Of a stretch of DNA of 64,000 nt, positions 46,420 through 58,000 are shown in pieces. A program made the position numbers and the translations under genes. Numbering within the stretch: the stretch's first letter is position 1; each line of letters opens with the position of its first letter. The stretch is from NCBI GenBank assembly GCA_014549065.1, contig JACDOX010000015.1, positions 496,001 through 560,000 of the forward strand, written 5' to 3'. The notes under the pieces were generated by a model that was not told where the DNA came from, ran no database searches, and worked only from the letters and a program-made list of their open reading frames with translations. The DNA comes from Cardinalis cardinalis (Eukaryota; Chordata; Aves; Passeriformes; Cardinalidae).

Positions 46420-49400
46420 AAGCAGAGAAAATTCCCCATTCCAGAAGAGCCCGCAATGCTAAGGGTGCACCTGCTTCCTCCTGCCCGCTCCCCTGCCCCT
46501 TTGCAGCCCTCCCCAGCCTCCTGCTGCTGCTGCTTGTCCTGCCTGGCTGCCATGAAGGCAAGCGAGGGGGAGCTTTGGGCTGAACAGAGGCCTGGCTGCC
46601 AGTGCAAAGGCTGGCAGGATCCCAGAGGGAGCTGGTGCCATCAGCACTGCCACACACCTGGAGACTGTCGAGCCTGTAATGGACATTTAATTATTAATTT
46701 TAAGTTAGCTTTCTTTAACCAGCCCTGTAGAAGGACAACTCGAGGTATATGTGATTGTTGTAGTGATTTCAGCAAAAGCCTAGCTTATCCTTTTAGATTT
46801 ATTTTATCATAATGTCTGGGATTGGCTGGTTCAGGATGGGATGAGATTTTTTGTTTTCCCCTAAGGGATACATTCTTTCCTGGACACAAAGCTTGGGCAT
46901 AGGACGGAATGACAGCTGTATCTCCCCAATTTTTTCCTGCCTACCCAAACTTCACTACTCTACAGGACTGCCAACCTTNGATCAACATGCTTTGCTGTGT
47001 GCATGATACAAGAAGACACATATCTTGCACCACCACATTGCACAACAATGCACAAAACCTCTGATTTTTAATGACAAGATTTGAAAAAAGAGAAGGAATG
47101 GGGTTTTCTATCTGTATCAAATACAGNTCTACTAGGAAAGGGAAAATCGTTCCTCTGCCCTTTTTTCTTGCTGTCTCCAAGTTGATTTTTAAAAGCTACT
47201 ATAGGTTGGAGTAGCAGTGTAGCCTTTCCATTTGTAAAACTTGCTGGCATGAAACTTCTCCCTGCCCCCGTCTTGGTCCTAGTTGTTTCCCTGAGCATTG
47301 CTCACCTATGCAGATGGCAAAACCTCCTGTTGATTCCCTGATGCTCATATGGATGGACTCAGTTTATTCCAAAGTGAATATAAAACCTTGGGGTTTCCTG
47401 AGAAGAGTTACAGTTTTCATTTTCTAGGTGGTCTTGGTGACATAGAGACAGAGACAATCCCATCCCACAGGAATCCTGTGTGAGACACACAGGTTCCTCG
47501 TTCAGTTCAGTTGAAAGTTTTCTACTGACTGCTCTGCAAAAGCTCTGCAAAATTTTTAAAGACTGTGTTGGGATAGATCATCCTGGCTTGCTGAATGCCC
47601 TTACAGCAAAGCAGTGACAAAAATCAGAAGGTGTGGAATGAACCCAACTCCAGGCTCCCCTTCCAGGCTTGTTTCCTGGTTCAGATGGGTAACTATTGGA
47701 ATGATGGTCACTGAAGAAGCTCTCAAAGTAGAAGTGCCTGATTTGGTTTTAGTGACAACACTCCAAGAGTAGCTGAACATTTGGGCTCAACTATTGATGC
47801 AGCTAGAGCTGGGGACCCTGGGCACCATGTTAATAACAAGATTTATATTAATTGTTTTTAAAAATATAGATACCTTTTTGCAACATCATCAGATAAGGAA
47901 ATCTCACAGATGCCAACAGAGACTCCATGAAGGGTAAAATCCTGGNCCCACTGAAGCAATGCCCAAGTCTTGTAATGAACCTGGATACTACAGGTGCTGA
48001 TAATCCTCTCAGGGCTACTTCATATCAACAATACAAACAAGTCCTTGTCGTGTACTTACCCATTAACTGTAAGGCAGGTATTTTCCCTAATGAAATCAGT
48101 TTTAACATTTCTTTGTTCTTTGATCAGATCATCTGAATTACTCTGTGCTTGCATCTATGCTACCTCAGCCTAAGTTCCTTCAAAACTGAGCCGCAAGTGC
48201 GTGCATTTTCCCTTCTTCTGTTGTTTGCTCTCAGTGATGCAAGCTTCATTATTCTTTAATTTCTTCCTCCTTCCTCCCACTCATGTATNTGAGGTTTCTT
48301 ACATGCTTTGTAGCTCTACTTCCCACCTCCTCCTCATTTAGATCTTTCCAAAAGAAAAGAGTGTTTTAGAAGACCCACATTTGCAAGGGAAAAATATTAA
48401 TAGTGGAAATTTTCTCAGAGATGCATTTTTCCTATGCCTGCAAGTGCATCTTGTCTCTCTGTATCAATCCAAGCCATGTTAACTCTCCCATGTAGAGGNT
48501 GCTTTGTTATCTCTATCTGCCGGATTAAATTAATGGAGATGAAATTCTTACCTCTCTCCAAACTGGGGAGAATTTATGGTTTATGCTGTAGAAGTTTTCT
48601 GATGTCCACATCAGTCCATTTTATCTAATTTTCCTTGGAGATTTTCATTAAGCCTCGTTCTCCTGGAGAATCTGTAAATCCAAGCTCTCCAGCTAACAAC
48701 TCCTGGGTTATTTCTGTCTCTTGGCCCAAGTTTGCAGCCCGCAGAGCAGCCCCAGGGCACAGGTGACTCTTCTCCTACCTCAGGAAAAAATCTCTCTACT
48801 GCCTTCTCTCTGCTGCTAGCACAATGTGGTGCTTGCTCCATGGTCAAACAGATGAGAGGCCCTTTGCCACAGGGATCCCTCCTGAGAAAGGCTCCAGTCT
48901 CACAGGGGAGGCAGCTCAAAAGGAGCTTGACTGCATCTACTGAGTGGCTCTAAAAACCCCTTGAGCCTCTTCAAGGTCTTGCTGTAGCAAGATGTGAGTA
49001 TTTATCAAGGAGTGGAGCTAGGTGTTGCATGAGATGTGAACAGTGCTCCTGTGTGTGCCCTGCCCCACAACTCCATTGTGTTATGTTCATACCCATTCCC
49101 TTTTTATATTTCCAAAATTTTTATCAAGACTGGGANGCATGGGGAGCTCCCAGGACAGGTAGTGTAGCTAATGGGGGCCACATGAAATTGAGCATAAATA
49201 TGATAGGAGATTGGTCACCATACAGCTGCTCACTTGTCACTTCCAAAATGTCATTTTATAGCTGTGGTCTTTACCCTGTTTGTTTCTTGAACTTGTTTGG
49301 TCTCTTCATTTGAACACAAAGATTGAAGTGCCAGTACTTTAGGATAGATCATGTTTTCAAGGGCAGGACTCAGTGACTTTTTTCCACTTACCCATTTACC

Positions 49401-52400
49401 ATTAATATCTGACATTGCAAAANCAGAAGACAAATAAATAAAAAAAATCACCTAACTTTTCAGGTATATCTAATATACCCAGTGCCTCAGGTTTTTTGTG
49501 TGTCTGATTTGAGGTATGATTTCCATAGGATAAATACTTGTGCAGTTCCAGGACAGTTTGCTGTTGTGTCTCAGATGCACAGGGCACANAGCCCAGACTC
49601 TGCACTGGAACACAGTTGCCACTGCTGTACAGCCCATCACTCTACCACATAAGGCTGAGCCCCATCAAAGTAAAGAAATACAGGGAGATTACAGTAATGC
49701 CATTCCCTCTTTCATGCTGCTGAATCAAATCCCACTCACCTTCCCCTTTAATAGCCAGTGAGACCTTTTATNGTCACATAGGGGTATTTAATTATGCACA
49801 TATATGTGTTTTTGCACTNCTTTAGTAACAGTGTAAGAGTTGAGCAATAGATTTAATTTTATGATCCAAAAGGAAAAAACTCAAGTTCTCTAGTGCACAA
49901 TGAAACTGGAGTTTTCCACTCTTCCTTATTTTATCTTTGTTAATACCACCTTTAAACTTTGAATTATCCTGCAAGTATTAAGGCTCATTAGCTTTGTTTC
50001 AGCTTGTACTTTGTGTTAATAGGACAGCTTTTTTGTAACAAATATGAATCTCTTGAATGCTAAAGCTTAAATGTTTAATAAAAGCCATTAGTAGAACTAT
50101 ATGTAAGGACTTATATGAAAGGTGATGATCTTCTTATGGTTACTGCTATATCCCCAGTTGGCAGTGATCTTTCTGGCTTGCCTTCTGCTTATAGCAGGCC
50201 TTGAGCTTTTACCTTTCCATGCACGGGATAATCTGATTCCCCCATACCATACTAAACACAAGCNCCAACCTATGTACCTCATCCGTTTTCCAAGCTCACA
50301 CATATACATGAGAAGAGAGACCTTCAGCCTTCCTGCATGACTGAAACATTTTTAAAACAGAAGAGCCACTTAACCAATGAAATAAAGCATGTTGGTTAAA
50401 AAACATTTCACATGCACTTTTTCTTGTAGTCTTACCAACATCTACTAAATTAAACATCTACANATCTGAGCACATTCAACCCCTTTTGGAATCTTGCTCA
50501 CAAAAATGTCTGTTTAAATGGTCCTCTGTAAATTCTCCTGGGTCTTTCATGTCTTCCTTTGCAGGCACCCACANTTGTCCCAGGGAAATCTCTCCAGTGA
50601 GCCTAACAGGGGCCCAGCCAAAACATCACAGTGAGGAGCACTTGCTTTGTTTCCCAAGTGTTTCCTCAAAAATGTATGCCTGGATCCATCTGCTCCCTCC
50701 TGGGTACACATCTTGACAATCCAGCTATTGAAGTAGCTCAATGTATGCACACAATAAACATGTCAACACATCAGATTCATANATTATTACAGGCAATGCC
50801 AAATCTGCCACAAAGATTTTTTCAGCTTGAAGCTGTAGAAGAGGATCTTCAATGGCAGAAATGCTGAAAAACTGACTGTGAAAAATAAGGTTATCTGTTT
50901 ATCTCATGTAACCAGGATACAAGATAGCATATGCTTTATGGTTAGTGGGGAAAAAAAGCCCTGATAAGTATTGAGAATCAGAATTTAGAATAATATAAAA
51001 CCACCAGAAAACATTTATGAAGTTCTGCTACTTCCAAAGTTAGTCCTAGCTGTCTCTCTGAAGAAATCATTAGGAAGCATGGTAGTCTCCAACGTTTTGT
51101 AAAATTACTTTTTCTTTTCAATTNTTTGATCAGTCATCCTGGAATTTACTCAACAGTTACAGGTTGTTACTTTTGTTGCAACTACAAAAATTCAGTCAAG
51201 TGTTTCTGGCTGTTCTAGATCTAGCCTGAGACATAGNGATGCTCATTATAACTCCTCATTCACATTAGCATCTGCTTCCCAAGCCTTTTCCCTTCTCTGT
51301 GATTCTCCCACTCCTCAGCCTTCTCAGTGTGGCACCCTCTGTGCTGCCCTCCCCCCGTGTTGCTGAGCACAGGCAGCTGCACTTTCCTGGCTCTGACTTG
51401 GGCAGGGTTCAGGATTTTGCTCCCTGGTGTAGCTCTGCTCTGCCTCTGAGGCCACGCTGCTGAATCGCCATCATGGCCTGTGTGACAGCACCAGTCTCCT
51501 TCAGCAGAAGGTAACCCTGCTCAGCACAGACTGCTTCCTCAGGTGGTTCAAGCAAATATCTAACATAGAGGTGGATTAAAAATACAGAGCATCCCAGTTT
51601 GCTNTGGCTGAGGAACAGTCAGAAGTGCTATGATGCTGCTCAAAGTGGCTTCTGCAACTGTCCTGACAGATGTCCCAAAGCTCTTCACCAGCTCGCCAAA
51701 TTCAGCCACTCCATCCCCAGTTCTGCTTCAGAGGCTATGGGTCACCACAGTGCCTCAGACCTGTAGAACAGCACATGCATTAAAGTCAAAAGAGTGAAAA
51801 TCAGACCATTAACTTCTTAATCTCTATTACTTTGGGATTTATCAAAACCTGGGGCTTTACCTGCCATGATGGCGGTTCCTGACAGCTTCCCAAGACATGG
51901 CTTGGGCAAATGATGTAAATTTTAGCTCTGCTGGTGCCCAGGGCTGTGGAGGAGGAGCTTCAAGTCTGCTCTGGTGTTGTGCTAATTTGCTGTGTGCTAT
52001 TGAAGCTAAGCATTCATCCTGCAAGCCTGTGATTTGAAATTCCCATGTAACTTCATCTGGCTTTGAGTTTCCCCAGGTATGCAGATCTGGCTCCTCCCAG
52101 CAATGTTTTTAGCATGGCCTCATACACTGGCCTTCACTGCAGCTCTCACCAATCAGCCATTTTAATTATGGCAGATATTTTTTCACAGCACCTAAGTTAT
52201 TTTACTGGCTTTCAAGTTCTGGGATGAGTGGCATCTAATTATCTGGGTCTCTTTTTTTTGCCTCTGCTTCTGATACTGTCTTGTCTTTCATGTCTGCAAA
52301 GGGTAAATGAACAGGAAAGACATTTTCACCACTATTCTAATAGTTCAGTTTGCCAGCCACACATTCAATACTTTTCAGGTATTGATACCTGTATCAAAGT

Positions 52401-53370
52401 GAAGGAACTGCAAGTAAACATGGTGGCAACAAACAATAAAATACTGTAGACTTGTGGGTTCATAATTTTTGTGTTGTGGTTTGATTCAGGTTAAATCCTT
52501 CCTCTCTCTCATTGCCTGCAATAATTCCTGTCCTACTCACATCCCAAAGGCTCTGGCTATGCAACAGCTGTTGCATTTTTTGTCTTCACCTTGTTTTCTT
52601 CTCAAGAGGGAAAGCTCACAGATATTAGCCCCTGTACCTGTTACAAGCAGTAGGGCTGGAATATTGTACAGCAAAAACAAAACCTCCACATTTTATTGGG
52701 ATGAATCAAAGATAGGGATCAAGTTATCTTGTAAATGAGCTTTATATGCATCTTGTTAAAAAATATAAGTCATAATAACACAGTTATTCAGGAAACAGAA
52801 CTTCTGCCAATTTTTTGCTTTTCTTGCTTGAATGTTTATGCTGCAAGGCTAGCCCATCTGGTTTAAATTGTAGGATAGAAATCACAAGATCTNTCCACCA
52901 TTCCCTGATTTTTAATCCTGGAAAAGACTGGAAGTAGTCTGGCAACATAATGTTTCCCTGCCTCCTGTAGAAACAAATCTCCAGCTTCAGAGTAGATTGC
53001 AGCAGACAATAGAGTAATTTCAAGACATAAACCCAAGGCACAAAATGGGCAGCTGATTCAGGTTCCTAATAAGTCAGTGGTTGGCATTCACGCTGAGGTT
53101 CAGGCTATTATAAATTAAGTAGGAATTAGCTGTGCAATCTATATTCAAGCCCAAACTTGGACACCAAACCCCATGAAGTTCAGCAGATACCTGGATGTCT
53201 GGATGTGGTCTCCAAGCATTTTGCCCTAGAGTGGAGGTGTTAATAGTCCAGTTCCTTCCATAGTCTGCTGAATACAAATGCAGGAGAGTGCTGATGTGTG
53301 GCTATTGCAGAATTATTTGTTGCATGGTGTTGCATGGTGATGGTCTCAGTACCATTAATGTACTATCTCT
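46420..53370. other. Noncoding unique sequence downstream of CpG island
   Basis: No exon is supportable. The piece at 46680-46815 is AT-rich with several homeodomain-type cores (TTTAATTATTAATTTTAAG) and looks like candidate conserved DNA near the promoter. One copy of the dispersed ancient motif occurs at about 47931. From 50870 to 52220 there is no notable open frame on either strand. I see nothing else assignable. Confidence 0.5.
47931..47985. repeat. Copy of dispersed ancient motif
   Basis: The phrase 'GGTAAAATCCTGGNCCCACT' followed by GAAGCAATGCCCAAGTC matches the outer arm of the same ancient family (a 'gaaatcctggccccattgaag' type arm). This supports the view that the family has inverted arms. 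Confidence 0.45.
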
Positions 53371-53374
53371 CAAA

Positions 53375-53530
53375 ATTCATTCAATCAGGGAAACATTATT
53401 GTCTCCATTTTACAGGTGAGGCAGGAACATGCAAAAAGATTCAGTCACACAGAGAGTCTTAATTCATCTGGGAGTTGAGTCCTCCATGAGTGCTGCAACA
53501 GCAGAGCCAGCCATTCCCTTGCTGAATTCA
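53375..53530 (-). repeat. MIR-like SINE remnant
   Basis: On the plus strand the order is 'ATTGTCTCCATTTTACAGGT', then GAGGCAGGAACATG, then AGTCACACAGAGAG, then GAGTTGAGTCCTCC and 'AGCAGAGCCAGCCATTCCC'. This is the reverse complement of a MIR-type SINE, whose complement typically reads 'ccccattttacagatgagg', 'gtcacacag' and 'cagagctgggat' in this order. The copy is old but unmistakable in its central part. Ends are approximate. Confidence 0.75.
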
Positions 53531-53574
53531 ATGTGACAGGCTGCTACTGTTATCTGATACCTAAATAGCATTCT

Positions 53575-53670
53575 CCTTGCTTGCAGAGNTCTCAAATCCC
53601 TTCACAAAAATGGCTGAATAGCCTTCTTTCCAATTTGCAGGTGGAAAATGGTGAACACAAACAAATTCCT
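53575..53670 (-). repeat. Second possible MIR-like remnant
   Basis: The phrase 'CTCAAATCCCTTCACAAAAA' followed by 'TTCCAATTTGCAGGTGGAAA' mirrors the 'agcgctttacaaa ... ccattttacaggtggggaaa' order of a reverse-oriented amniote MIR. It lies about 45 bp beyond a first MIR-like remnant in the same orientation. The match is weaker than for that first copy. Confidence 0.4.
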
Positions 53671-53679
53671 ATGAAGACA

Positions 53680-54740
53680 TCTTACCCTCTGCAATGAATT
53701 CCTGAGTTGAGAGGAGGACCAGGTTTGTGAAATGCTTTGAGATAGCTGGGTAGGACATTTACCAAATTTTAAAGCATGACTAAATACAGTTTCTGTTGTT
53801 TCATAAATCGTCAAAGGATGCTATGTCTCATCACAGTTGAGAATTAAGAAATACCCATGTGTCCTTGGTTGGTCAGCAGCAGGATTGCTTGGACATGCCA
53901 AGAGGGCAGAGCACTGTGTGCTGGCCTGTTTCAAGCACTCTGGATAGACCCAGTCNTGTGGAACCAATAAGGGCTTTGAATCTATCGGCCTCACTTATAT
54001 AGGGTGTGGAGCAAGTTGTGATTTAGCCCCTTTCAGATAACTGATTTGGCCANTGCTTTTCATTACTAAGTAACCAGCAAGATAAACAGAGATTTACTGC
54101 TTTTAAGGCAATGAGGCAAGTGATGCACACTTCACATGCCAAAGCAGACATCGATAGCAGACATTTCCAGTAACACCTGGGGTTTTTATTAGTGGATAAG
54201 ACTGAAGCAGAGCTGGAGATTTGAGCTCCTGCCTGCTTTAAGAGACAGCATATCCAGAGGCAGGAACATCACAGCTCAGATCTTTCTCTATGGTGGGTCA
54301 TCTCAGAATGTGGGACACAGTTTTTTCTGTCTTCTGCCATTAATATCTATCTGGACTGATGCCACTGACGCCACACACGTCCTTGTCACTCAGGAGAAAT
54401 GAGTGTCGCTGTGCTTGGGAAAGGGGCACAGCCTTGGAATAGGTGGGGAGGGACTGGGGGCTGGTGGTGGTTCTTGCACTGTGCAACTGCAGACAGAGTG
54501 GAGGCTGGGGTAGCAAAGGGATGGTAGGGTCCTGACTGTGGAGCATCCACCCCTCTGTGTCTGTACCCAAACACTGGGGATAATAACGATTTTCAACATT
54601 TTCCCTCACAGAGTACAANTCTCAGGAGCAAGTGGGACAGTTTTTTAGACTAGACAAGATAATGCTACAATAAAATATTTGAAATAACAGAGGAGAATAT
54701 GAATGCCACTGGAGACAGAAGGCCACATCCTGTGGACTCC
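53680..54740. other. Noncoding unique sequence
   Basis: No exon or RNA gene can be supported. Overlapping minus-strand frames at 54340-54618 share the same Pro/Ser/Leu-rich stretch in three phases, a sign of compositional bias and not of coding. Confidence 0.5.
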
Positions 54741-54748
54741 AGCCAACA

Positions 54749-54830
54749 GGTCCTGGCACTTATTAACTTGTGAAATTTTGGTTCTGTATCTTTTCTGTCA
54801 CTACTGGAAAATGAGGTTATGACCCTCAGA
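54749..54830 (+). repeat. Possible MIR-like remnant
   Basis: Reads 'TCCTGGCACTTATTAACTTG' then TGAAATTTTGG, then 'CTGTCACTACTGGAAAATGA'. This resembles the MIR 'ctgccacttactagctgtgtgacc ... ctcatctgtaaaatg' order with a poorly preserved middle. It is adjacent to a better copy in the same orientation, so the two may be pieces of separate insertions. Confidence 0.35.
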
Positions 54831-54894
54831 TTTGGGAGGCACAGACTCTGCTGCAGACTCTCTGAGACCNTGGGGTGGATATATGGCCTCTTGC

Positions 54895-55000
54895 TGGTTC
54901 AGTCTTCTCCTGTGAAATGGGGATAACAGTTCTTCCTTACTTCACAGAGCCTCTGCAGAGATAAATGTTAACAAGTGTGAAGCCCTCAGCTACCAAAATG
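54895..55000 (+). repeat. MIR-like SINE, 3' half
   Basis: Reads 'CAGTCTTCTCCTGTGAAATG' then GGGATAACAG, then CTTACTTCACAGAG, then GATAAATGTTAACAAGTGTGAAG. This is the diagnostic order of the MIR 3' half: 'cagtttcctcatctgtaaaatggggat', 'acctcacaggg', 'gattaaatgagttaatatatgtaaag'. The match is one of the clearest among the old repeats here. Confidence 0.75.
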
Positions 55001-55009
55001 AANTCCACT

Positions 55010-58000
55010 TAAGGGCAGTAAATAGAGCAGAAGACACTGTGTTGTGTGAGGATGCTGGTTAGCCTGCATTGCTGTGGAGCTCAGCAGACACCTGCTGCTC
55101 ACTGGCTCTGACACACAGTGTGGTTGCCACCTTCTCCAATACCAGGATTATAGCCTCAAGTCACCAGAAACTTCACAGCTACCCCAGAACATCTGGTGCC
55201 TGGCATCAGCTGTGAAAAGGTTTTACCTCCAAGCCCCTCTTTCAGCTGTGCTCAGGTTTTGCAGGGGCAGGTGTGGGGGNTGCAGACAGCATCTCCAAGC
55301 CTGCCTGTACCACTGGATCCTTCATGCATCTACTGAGAAACACTTGTGCAACTAACTACTTGTTTTACAGTACTTGTTCAGAATACCTGGATTTATGTTG
55401 TTGTGGGAACTATAACTGAATTTCCTGACTTTGGTGCAGACAAAAATCTCTGCAGAGACTAACATGGTCTGGGTGAGAGTGGGACAGGGCTGTGGAGNTG
55501 GTGCTAGCATTGGGCATGGACAGCAGGTTGGTGCTGTGTGCCTGCTGAANCTAGAATTGGACTTAGATGATTTTTCAAAAGAAAAGATGCACGTGATATT
55601 TTGCCCAGCAAGTATGCCTTCCAGCCATGCAATCCTCTGTTCTCAAGTGTTGCTTCCTGCCTCACTTCTCCTGCAGGGACACTGTTGTCTCAGNGGCTCA
55701 TCCTCACCGGGAAGGTGGATTACAGCAAGATCTTTTGCTTTTGACAGTAATCAAAGATGGAAGAACCACCGCTGGGCAAAANCATCCAGCTACATTTTCC
55801 TGGAAATGTCTGTTCCTGGAAAATGCAATGTGTTGAATAACAGTGCAGCTCTACGCTGAAATATGAAGGACTTGGCCTAAAGATCTATCTGAAAAATGCC
55901 AGTTAGCTAGCACAGGCTGGGTTTCTTCAGGTAAAAATCAGAAACACAGCAAAATTCTTTCTCTTGAGAAAGATGTTTTCTGAGCCCCAGGGCTAGAACA
56001 TTTCTGACTAGGGTAGTTCAGGAGTCAGGGGCTCAGGGAAAGCACCTTGCCTGCACAGCCCTGGAGGTGCTGCTCGTGCCGTGGTGAGTGATGGCTCTCA
56101 ACCATCTGCATGCTGCATTTCCCTGTGCTAATGAAGGCAGGACATCACTGGGGCAAATACTGCTTCTGCACTGTTATACTCATGTGCAAGGCACATCTGG
56201 TGCTGCTCTGGTTTTAGTTCACTTACTGTGCATTAGAATGTCTGGGGATGGCTATACTGGAGGATATACTGGCATTGTGCTTGCCAGAGGGAGAAACAGA
56301 ACAGTTCACTCAAGGATGCACAGAGATAAGAAACAACAGAGAGTTAGGTTCTGTACTTCTCACTGAACTTCCTTGTCTGGACAGTGTTACAGCTCCACAA
56401 ACACACATCCTCAGGCATCCCCATCCAAGAAGTGTCCTCTGTGTGACTTGCTTGCATCAGAATTAGCAGTTTAAAATATTCAGATATGCCTCCCACTTTT
56501 TTTTTCTCTTTTCTGCTGATCCTAGAAATACAGATAACGTCCCTCTGCAGGCAGGCTTATCAGGCAGGAGTGTTTGGGTGAGCTGTGAAAAGCAGCACAT
56601 TCAGTAGTTGTTAGAAAAATCCCCTAATGCTTGCATAGCATTGTTCCGAGGTGTGTAGAGACACACACATATGTTATGGCTCATTACGGGAAACGCACCA
56701 AAAAGAGCAGTTACACACAGACACTGCATTTAAAGCCATTTGCTGCAGGATTTGCGAGGAAAAATTGAAAGGGAAATTTACTCACGGAGAGCAGGCTTTG
56801 CTTTGAAAACAGGCTTGCTGAGCTCAGCCTAAGCAATTTGGGATCAAGGTCTCAGCTCTCTGCAGGAGGGACCTCAGGCTCTTGTCCTGTAAGAGATGCA
56901 GGATTACAGAATGGCAGCACAGCAGAGGAAGGTGATACTCTGACGTGACCTGCTGCCATTTCAGCCAGGGGCTCTGCCCAGCCCATCCCTGCCCTGGCAT
57001 GGGGCTCTGAGCAGGTTTTGGGCCCACTCCCAGGTCAGTCCCTGCCCAAGGTTCTGCCAGGAGAAACACNCAGCTTGACAGCTCAGGCTGTCAAAGCCAC
57101 TTGACCCACTAGACCCCAAAGGCCTGCTCTTCCATGCCTCCAAGACCTGGAAATGGGACATGACATCAGGNAAAATGGTGCCACAGGCAAAGGAGCAGGA
57201 AAATAGCTGTGACCTGAGGACAAGATTGTCAATTCAATTTCTTCCCTGCTCCAGGTCCTGCNCAAGTAATGAAATGAAGGGGACATAGGGACAGCAAAGA
57301 AATCTGAATTTTGTCACCACCACATTCCAAAGATACTAAAAGCAATCTGGAAGAAACCTCCTGGGAGGTTAAATCAGCAAGCCATTACTAAAATTATAAT
57401 GAGAGAAAACTTTCCTCAGGAAGCAGAAAACACAGGGTCCTCGGATGGATGAAACAATCAAACCACCCTCTTGCTTTTTTACTTCAACCCAAGAATTTTA
57501 AAAATTTTTTTAAAAAATTAAATATTCACATTGCTCAATGTCCTGTACTAGTGCAAGGTGGGGAAAAAAAGGATTGTAACCAACTAGATACTTTAATGAG
57601 AAATGGGGCTGTCTCTCTTCACCCATTTTCCCAACAGAAGAGATCAGTGAGGTCAGATCTGGATTTATGCCCACAACTGTACACTGGCATTTGAATTCAG
57701 CACTGCAGCAGTGGTTTTCATGTCTCCTCCTCGCTTGTTTTGTCTGAAACAAATTCATGGAAGCTGAAGATTGGTCCAGGTTGCAGCTATATGAAGATGT
57801 GGCCTCATTGCTTCAAACAAAAATCATAACAAAGATTAATTTATCCCTTCTTTGACAAATCTTCAAATGATAAGTGGTGAATCTGGTGTTGTTTCTGTCC
57901 ATGTTTTGTCCTGAGACTTAAAAATGTAGTCTGAAGGTCATCAGTCTGGATAGTGTCCTTCCCAGAAAGCACATTCAGGTCCTTTTGCTCAGCCAGTGAG

